Assembly (NCBI GenBank): GCA_034189865.1
Contig: JAXHTV010000016.1
Location: 1 to 63,053, forward strand
Length of the DNA stretch: 63,053 bases
DNA from: Pseudomonadota bacterium
Lineage (GTDB): Bacteria > Pseudomonadota > Gammaproteobacteria > UBA5335
Direction: 5' to 3'
Part shown: piece after piece, positions 57,659 through 63,053 of the stretch
Layout: every line of letters begins with the position of its first letter
Position numbering within the stretch: position 1 is the stretch's first letter
Translations under genes and position numbers: made by a program
Notes under the pieces: generated by a model
Database searches by the model: none
What the model was told of the DNA's origin: nothing
What the model saw: only the letters and a program-made list of their open reading frames with translations

Positions 57659-58833
57659 TCGGTCGGGCTGCAACCGCCCTCCAAGCCGGGGATCTGGACC
57701 GCTTTGCCGCGCTGCAGCGCCTCACCCTGACTCTGGCAGGACGATTGGACGACAAAAACGCGCGTATTCAACACCACAGCGAGCTCAGCCCCTTGGCCTG
57801 GCACCTCGGGCACACCGTCTGTGTGGAAGTTCACTGGCTGGCCGAGCAGGTTTGCGGTGAAAAGATCCTCTCGGAAACCGAGAATACGGTGTACTTCCCG
57901 GAGAATCTCACCAAGCCGCTACGCGCCGAGCGCCTCCCGCCCTTGGAGGCGCTACAGTTTTGGGCCGAACGACACCAAGCGGCCAACTTGGCGCGCTGGC
58001 AAACCGCCCCTGCCGATCATCCCCTGATGAAGGACGGCTACTTGCTGCATTTCCTCATCCAGCATTACGCCCAACATTTGGAGATCATGCACATGATCTT
58101 GCAGTGCGCGGCGCTGGCGGGGGCGAGCGGGAACGCAGTCGAAGCGCGCCCCCCCCTGATGGCCACCCGGCCGAGCAACCGCTGGGCCGCACACCCGGGC
58201 GGGCCTGTGCGCTGCGGCGACAGCGACAACCCGGCACCCTACGACAACGAACAACCGGCCACGGATACGGATCTAGCGCCGTTTTTGATTTCGCCGCATC
58301 CGGTCACCAATGGTGAATTTTTGGCGTTCATGGAGTCGGGCGGCTATGCAGATGATCGCTGGTGGGATGAGGCCGGGCTGCATTGGCGGGCGCAAAACCA
58401 GCCGGAACATCCGTTTCACTGGCGCCTTGGCCCGAACGGCTGGATCGCCGTCAGCGCCACGGGCCCGGAACCACTGCCGGCCCATGCGGCGGTCTACGGC
58501 GTCAACCGCTTCGAAGCGGCGGCCTACGCCCGTTGGGTTGGCGCCCGCCTGCCCCACGAGCACGAATGGGAAAGCGCCTTCCGAGCCGGGCTGATTCAGC
58601 GCACCGGCGAGGCCTGGGAGTGGTGCGACAATGCATTCTTTCCCTACCCCGGCTACCGTGCCTACCCCTACGAGGGCTACTCCAAACCGTGGTTCGACGG
58701 CGCGCATTTCACGCTCAAAGGCGGCAGTCCGTTTACCCAACCGGAAATCCACCGCCCCGGCTTTCGCAATTTCTACGGCGCCGACAAACGGCATATTTTC
58801 GCCGGGCTTCGGCTGGCCCGATCGGCAGTATAA
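57655..58833 (+). CDS. egtB: EgtB, nonheme iron sulfoxide synthase
   Basis: 392 residues. DinB-type N-terminal domain with iron ligands in AWHLGHTVCVE near 49-57 and HYAQHLE near 138; then an FGE-sulfatase domain (VYGVNRFEAAAYARW, RLPHEHEWE, GEAWEWCDNAF, FAGLRLAR). Oxygen-dependent C-S bond formation between hercynine and a thiol (gamma-Glu-Cys, judging from egtC next to it). Overlaps egtC by 4 bases. Confidence 0.9.
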   Translation: MIGRAATALQAGDLDRFAALQRLTLTLAGRLDDKNARIQHHSELSPLAWHLGHTVCVEVHWLAEQVCGEKILSETENTVYFPENLTKPLRAERLPPLEALQFWAERHQAANLARWQTAPADHPLMKDGYLLHFLIQHYAQHLEIMHMILQCAALAGASGNAVEARPPLMATRPSNRWAAHPGGPVRCGDSDNPAPYDNEQPATDTDLAPFLISPHPVTNGEFLAFMESGGYADDRWWDEAGLHWRAQNQPEHPFHWRLGPNGWIAVSATGPEPLPAHAAVYGVNRFEAAAYARWVGARLPHEHEWESAFRAGLIQRTGEAWEWCDNAFFPYPGYRAYPYEGYSKPWFDGAHFTLKGGSPFTQPEIHRPGFRNFYGADKRHIFAGLRLARSAV

Positions 58834-58840
58834 TCATCTG

Positions 58841-59371
58841 ATGCCCAATCATTCCGAACCCAACACGCAACGCCTTGGTACCGGCATGCTCATCGTCGCC
58901 GCCGTGCTGATTTTGGGCCTGTTCACGCTGGTCTTCGACCGGCTCATCGACCAGCAGGCCAATCCCAATCAAACCTTGACCGCCACGATCTCCGGCGATG
59001 GTTACCGGGAGGTCACTTTGGGGCGCAACCGGGGCGGCCATTACGTCGCCAGCGGCACCATCAACGGCAGCCCGGTCACCTTTCTGCTCGATACCGGCGC
59101 GACCACGGTGACCGTTTCCGCCGACTTGGCGGGTCGGCTCGGGCTGCCGCGCGGTGGCGAAATCCTGACACAAACAGCGAATGGTCAGATCGTCACTTAC
59201 GCCACACGGCTCGACTCGGTCAATTTGGGCGGCCTACAACGCCGCGACGTCGCCGCCACCATCAACCCGCAAATGCGCGGCAACGATGTTCTGCTGGGCA
59301 TGAGCTTTCTCGGTCAGCTGGAGTTCAACCAACGTGGCGACACGCTGACCTTACGCCAATGGATGAACTGA
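58841..59371 (+). CDS. Retropepsin-like clan AA aspartic protease
   Basis: 176 residues. One hydrophobic segment near residues 15-35 then a periplasmic domain with the active site LLDTGATTVTV and a later GMSFLGQLEF, matching the TIGR02281-type family. Substrate unknown. ATG 58841 chosen; 7 bases after egtB. It precedes nadC with only 4 bases between. Confidence 0.85.
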   Translation: MPNHSEPNTQRLGTGMLIVAAVLILGLFTLVFDRLIDQQANPNQTLTATISGDGYREVTLGRNRGGHYVASGTINGSPVTFLLDTGATTVTVSADLAGRLGLPRGGEILTQTANGQIVTYATRLDSVNLGGLQRRDVAATINPQMRGNDVLLGMSFLGQLEFNQRGDTLTLRQWMN

Positions 59372-59375
59372 ATTG

Positions 59376-60224
59376 ATGAAACCCCAACCACCCACACCAG
59401 AACTCATTGCACAGCAAGTGGCCACGGCGCTATCGGAAGATATCGGCGCGGGAGACGCCACGGCGGCGCTGATACCGGCCGATACACATGCCCAGGCAGG
59501 CATCCTCTGCCGTGAACCGGCCGTACTCTGTGGGCAACCGTGGTTGGACGAGGTTTTTCGTCAGCTCTCCCCGGATATCCAAATACGCTGGCTGGCGGAA
59601 GACGGCGATCGGTTGAATGTCGACCAGCCGGTTTGCGTACTCGACGGGCCCGCCCGCGCCCTGCTGACGGGAGAGCGCACGGCGTTGAACTTTCTGCAAA
59701 CCCTCTCGGGCACGGCCACGATCGCCCGCCGGTATGTGCTGGCCGTGTCGGGCACGCGCGCCAAGATCATGGACACGCGGAAAACCCTACCGGGGCTGCG
59801 GATTGCGCAAAAATACGCGGTCCGGTGTGGAGGCGCCTACAACCAGCGAACCGGGCTCTACGACGGCATCCTCATCAAGGAGAACCACATTACCGCGGCG
59901 GGTTCCATCCGGGCCGCGGTGGACAGTGCCCGCACAACCGCCCCCGATCTTCCCCTGCAAGTAGAGGTGGAAAACCTCGGCGAACTGGAACAAGCGCTGG
60001 CCGTTGGCGTGCGGCTGATTCTATTGGACAACTTCACCCCGGCGATGATGCGCGAAGCGGTGGCGCTCAACGCCGCCAAGGCGCAACCGGCGGAGCTGGA
60101 AGCATCCGGCAACATGACCTTGGAGTCGATTCGACCGGTTGCAGAGACGGGGGTGGACCGAATCTCCATCGGCGGGCTGACCAAGCACGTTCAGGCCATC
60201 GATTTCTCGCTGCGCTTCCGATGA
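59376..60224 (+). CDS. nadC: Nicotinate-nucleotide pyrophosphorylase (carboxylating)
   Basis: Quinolinate phosphoribosyltransferase of NAD synthesis. EDIGAGDATAALIP, ERTALNFLQTLSGTAT, KIMDTRKTLPGLR, QRTGLYDGILIKENH and LLDNFTPAMMREAV. 282 residues from ATG 59376 (TTG 59373 adjoins it). Follows the aspartic protease. Confidence 0.97.
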   Translation: MKPQPPTPELIAQQVATALSEDIGAGDATAALIPADTHAQAGILCREPAVLCGQPWLDEVFRQLSPDIQIRWLAEDGDRLNVDQPVCVLDGPARALLTGERTALNFLQTLSGTATIARRYVLAVSGTRAKIMDTRKTLPGLRIAQKYAVRCGGAYNQRTGLYDGILIKENHITAAGSIRAAVDSARTTAPDLPLQVEVENLGELEQALAVGVRLILLDNFTPAMMREAVALNAAKAQPAELEASGNMTLESIRPVAETGVDRISIGGLTKHVQAIDFSLRFR

Positions 60225-60379
60225 ACAAACGCCGCGGCGACACCCATGCCCGAAAGCGCATCGAACAAACCCGCTGGTGAATATTCGCCATCCGGTTGAC
60301 TCGACGGGTGGCAAGCTTAGTCCGGCTGATCCATCATAGGCTCGCGATTCGCGTAGAAATAACACCAAGGAGCTTGGTC

Positions 60380-61027
60380 ATGGAACGAACCACCGTCACC
60401 TTCACCGCACTACTGGTCGTCGCCTTGTGCGTGGGGTGTGGGAGCGTACACGCCGGAAAAACCACCCGGCTGCACCCGCTGAAACAATACCGGATTGAAT
60501 ACCAGCAAAGCGGAACCATGTCCGGAACCGTGATCCAGGCCTGCCGCAATTGGTGTAACGAACAGGTGGAGATCACCGACGCCACCATGTCCATGATGGG
60601 CATCACGCAAAAAACCAAAACCCGCACCGTGACCGTGAGAGATAAGGTCTACTCGGTGGATCTGACCACCGGGCGGGCCACCGTCACCAAAAACCCCATG
60701 TACGAAAGGATCGCCCAGCAGATGCGAGAGGCCGGCGACGATCCCGAGAAAGTCACCCAGTCCTGGCTTGACGCGATGGGCTTCAAAAGCACCGGCAAAA
60801 CGCGAAATATCGCCGGTGAGACCTGCACCGACTACACCGGAATGAATGGTATGGCCACCAGTTGCCTGACCAAAGATGGCCTAATGCTTCGAATGGAAAC
60901 CATGGGGCTGGTACAGGTGGCCACCGCCGTAAACCGCAAAAGCGGCGGTGAGGATGCCGATTACGCCCTTCCCGAAAATCCCCAAGAGCTCCAGGTGCCC
61001 CAGTTCGGCCTACCCGGCGCGCAATAA
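60380..61027 (+). CDS. Secreted protein of unknown function
   Basis: 215 residues. Signal region TFTALLVVALCVGCGSVHA; either a signal peptidase cleavage after VHA or a weak lipobox (CVGC). The mature part is beta-rich (QYRIEYQQSGTMSG, TVTVRDKVYSV, DGLMLRMETM), as in DUF4412-like outer-membrane-type proteins, with several Cys (CRNWC, and CTDY...SCL). Function unknown. 75 bases before the vWA gene on the same strand, possibly co-expressed. Confidence 0.65.
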   Translation: MERTTVTFTALLVVALCVGCGSVHAGKTTRLHPLKQYRIEYQQSGTMSGTVIQACRNWCNEQVEITDATMSMMGITQKTKTRTVTVRDKVYSVDLTTGRATVTKNPMYERIAQQMREAGDDPEKVTQSWLDAMGFKSTGKTRNIAGETCTDYTGMNGMATSCLTKDGLMLRMETMGLVQVATAVNRKSGGEDADYALPENPQELQVPQFGLPGAQ

Positions 61028-61102
61028 AAACGCCAGCGACGAATCCGAAGCCACCCGGCGCCCCGTCATGGCGCGGGACGAGGCCCTTATGGGGGAAGGA
61101 CC

Positions 61103-62818
61103 ATGAAACGACTGCGCGCGCTCGCCAACCCGGATTCCATTCGGATCATCGTGGGCTGCTTTTTGCTTGCACTGACAACCACCGCCAGTTCTGCTCAGAC
61201 CAAAGACCTGATTTTGATTCTGGACGGATCGGGCTCCATGTGGGGTCAGATCAACGGTGTGAACAAAATCGTGATCGCCCGCGAGGTGTTGGGCCAGTTG
61301 ATTGCCGATCTGCCGGAGGACGGCCAAACCGGCCTGATCGCTTACGGTCATCGGCGGGAGGGTGATTGCAGCGATATCGAAACGCTCATTCCCGTCTCAC
61401 CCACCGACAAATCACGGCTCACGGCATCGATCAACGCCGTCAATCCCAAAGGCAAAACCCCCATCACCCAATCGATCCGGCAAGCGGTCGATCTCACCCG
61501 GCAACGGGACACCCCCACCAGCATCATTCTGATCAGCGACGGCTTGGAGACCTGTCACGCCGACCCCTGCCAGGCGGTGGCGGATGCCAAAGCAAGTGGG
61601 GCACCGTTTGTCCTCCACGTGGTCGGATTCGACCTCGGGAAAGAGAATGCTGCGTCGTTGGAATGCGTCGCACAACAAGGCGACGGCCGCTACTTCGATG
61701 CACAAAACGCCGATGAGCTCGCCGCTGCCCTGCAACAGGCGGTCGAACTGCCGACTGAGGTAACCGGCGGCGTATTCTCGCTCAAGGCCATCGCGAACGG
61801 CGAACTGGCCGATGCCATGGTGCGAGTCATCGACCCCGCCACCCAAGCGATTGTCGCCGAAGGCCGCACCTATGTGAGCCCGCAAACCAACCCACGCCAG
61901 TTGCGCCTGCCGGCGGGCACGTATCGCGTCGACGTCAAAGCCTTGAGAATGCAGGGTGATATCTGGCGCCAGTTCGAAAATGTCGCCATCCTCGATCACG
62001 AAATCACCGAAAAAGCCGTCGATTTCAGCACCGGCACATTGAGCGTGAAAGTACTCATCAACGGTCAGCTCGGCGATGCCGCCGTGAAGGTCACCAACGC
62101 CGGTGGCCGGCAAACCGTGGCCCAAGGGCGCACCTACATCGGTGATGGCAGCAATCCTCAGCGCTTTGAATTGACGCCGGGACGGTACGATTTAGTCGTG
62201 AAACCCATCAGCTTCGCCGGCGGGCAAGAAAAGCGCTTTGACGGACTGGAAATCAAGGCGGGCGAAAACATCGAACGGCTCGCGGAGTACGGAACCGGCA
62301 AACTGTCAGTGAAGGTGACCGCCAACGGCGAACTCGCCGACGCCACCGTCACCGCCTATGACCGCGCAAGCGGCAAAGCCGTGGATCAAAGTCGCTCATA
62401 CACATCGAGCAAGCATAATCCTGTCATTTTCGAGCTCCCGGCGGGTTCTTACGATTTGGCAATCAAAGCCGTCAAGGTCAATGGCGATACCGGACACCGC
62501 ATCGACAACGTCAGTGTTGCTGTGGGCGAAAAGGCCGAGCACGGCCACGACTATCAAACCGGCACGCTGCAAGTGGAGGTAACCCACGCCGGCGAACCCA
62601 CCGATGCCATCCTGACGATTATCGAGCGCACGCGTGGCGAATCGGTGGCGGCAGGACGCAGTTACGGCAGACCCAAATCGTTCGCTTTACTGGTGGGCGA
62701 ATACATCATCAAAGCCAGGGCGGTCAAAAAACCCGGGGCTCAGGCAGTGGAAGTGCCGGTCACCGTGGAACAGGCGCAAACCACCCAAAACCGAATCGCG
62801 CTCCCGGCTGCGCCTTAA
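61103..62818 (+). CDS. Secreted von Willebrand A protein with four C-terminal repeats
   Basis: 571 residues. Signal peptide (IIVGCFLLALTTTASSA) ends near 31. A vWA domain follows (35-200) with intact MIDAS D41-x-S43-x-S45 (DGSGSMWG) and ISDGLETC. Then four tandem repeats of 86-89 residues starting at 221, 310, 398 and 486, each opening TG-x-L-x-V, with NGELADA, RxY, NP--FELPAG-YD and a KA block. They look like Ig-like or carboxypeptidase-regulatory-like beta-sandwiches. Periplasmic or surface localisation; binding partner unknown. Repeats 2-3 are closest; repeat 4 is most diverged. Confidence 0.88.
   Translation: MKRLRALANPDSIRIIVGCFLLALTTTASSAQTKDLILILDGSGSMWGQINGVNKIVIAREVLGQLIADLPEDGQTGLIAYGHRREGDCSDIETLIPVSPTDKSRLTASINAVNPKGKTPITQSIRQAVDLTRQRDTPTSIILISDGLETCHADPCQAVADAKASGAPFVLHVVGFDLGKENAASLECVAQQGDGRYFDAQNADELAAALQQAVELPTEVTGGVFSLKAIANGELADAMVRVIDPATQAIVAEGRTYVSPQTNPRQLRLPAGTYRVDVKALRMQGDIWRQFENVAILDHEITEKAVDFSTGTLSVKVLINGQLGDAAVKVTNAGGRQTVAQGRTYIGDGSNPQRFELTPGRYDLVVKPISFAGGQEKRFDGLEIKAGENIERLAEYGTGKLSVKVTANGELADATVTAYDRASGKAVDQSRSYTSSKHNPVIFELPAGSYDLAIKAVKVNGDTGHRIDNVSVAVGEKAEHGHDYQTGTLQVEVTHAGEPTDAILTIIERTRGESVAAGRSYGRPKSFALLVGEYIIKARAVKKPGAQAVEVPVTVEQAQTTQNRIALPAAP
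61763..62818 (+). repeat. Four tandem coding repeats in the vWA protein
   Basis: Protein repeats beginning at nucleotides 61763, 62030, 62294 and 62558, period 264-267 bases. They diverge at the DNA level, so the array is old rather than recently expanded. Confidence 0.8.
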
Positions 62819-62836
62819 AACCTGGAGCAAAACGGA

Positions 62837-63053
62837 TTAACGCGGGCTCCAGAGGAGCTCCAGGGTTTGGCTGTCCGGGTGGTATTGGTAGACGTTGATG
62901 CCCGATCCGTATTCCTGGCCGGTCACCAGGAGGCCCGCCGCCGGGGCGGTGTCGAAGGCGGCGTTGCGGGCGTAACGGTCCACGCTGGGACGGGGCCTTT
63001 CCCCCAGCGGGATGTATTTGATCAACTGCGGCCGATCGACGTGGTAGAGCAGG
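62837..63053 (-). CDS. Unidentified protein, C-terminal fragment
   Basis: Open to the right edge on the minus strand; about 71 residues visible, ending ELLWSPR. Contains IPLGERPRPSVDRYARN and TGQEYGSGINVYQYHP; no domain recognised from this much. The stop is 18 bases from the end of the vWA gene, with a GGAGCTCCAG/CTGGAGC-type hairpin spanning both ends. Confidence 0.5.
   Translation of the reverse strand, partial: LLYHVDRPQLIKYIPLGERPRPSVDRYARNAAFDTAPAAGLLVTGQEYGSGINVYQYHPDSQTLELLWSPR

Overview
The window reads as chromosome of a gammaproteobacterium. Core blocks keep gammaproteobacterial order: mutS / pncC-recA-recX-alaS, lysC-csrA-tRNA-Ser-tRNA-Arg, glyA-nrdR-ribD-ribE-ribBA-ribH-nusB-thiL-pgpA, murJ-ribF-ileS-lspA-ispH, and rplU-rpmA-obgE-proB with ispB divergent. 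Coding density is high and codons look GC-rich (not computed). A hydrocarbon-oxidation cluster suggests a hydrocarbon-degrading environmental species. I cannot name genus or family from sequence alone.

Layout. 1-5737: type IV pilus genes, with the end of one pilY1, then pilE, fimT, an 866-bp stretch without a convincing gene, and a second complete pilY1. 5798-12752 (minus): ispH, lspA, ileS, ribF, murJ. 12964-13669 (plus): rpsT and a MAPEG-family protein. 13679-16670 (minus): proB, obgE, rpmA, rplU. 16881-17932 (plus): ispB and tRNA-Pro(CGG). 17970-18254 (minus): yidD. 18413-21432 (plus): znuA-znuC-znuB-zur, a zinc-uptake operon that carries its own repressor. 21495-23934: an HD-GYP protein (plus) and a cardiolipin-synthase-like protein (minus). 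24197-26376 (minus): tRNA-Arg(ACG), tRNA-Ser(GCT), csrA, lysC.

26764-32899 is an accessory block lying between lysC and alaS. It holds a Rieske ferredoxin (minus), two 415-residue AlkB-type membrane hydroxylases in tandem (plus), and a PQQ/cytochrome c quinohemoprotein alcohol dehydrogenase (plus). Together they fit a hydrocarbon to alcohol to aldehyde route fed by a Rieske ferredoxin rather than rubredoxin. Core genes resume at 33032: alaS, recX, recA, pncC (minus), then mutS, queD, folE2 (plus), then the riboflavin/thiamine/one-carbon operon on the minus strand to 49713.

49955-52530 (plus) holds ettA and an overlapping DUF815 ATPase. 52716-54127 holds three consecutive small secreted proteins that share a motif directly after the signal peptide; this is the most novel-looking item in the window. 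54280-55714 (minus) holds two membrane-associated proteins of unknown function. 55793-58833 is an ergothioneine cluster, egtD divergent from egtC-egtB, followed by a retropepsin-like protease and nadC. 60380-62818 holds a secreted protein of unknown function and a von Willebrand A protein with four C-terminal repeats of about 88 residues. The window ends inside a minus-strand gene.

All identifications come from reading motifs and remembered family features; no database search was run.
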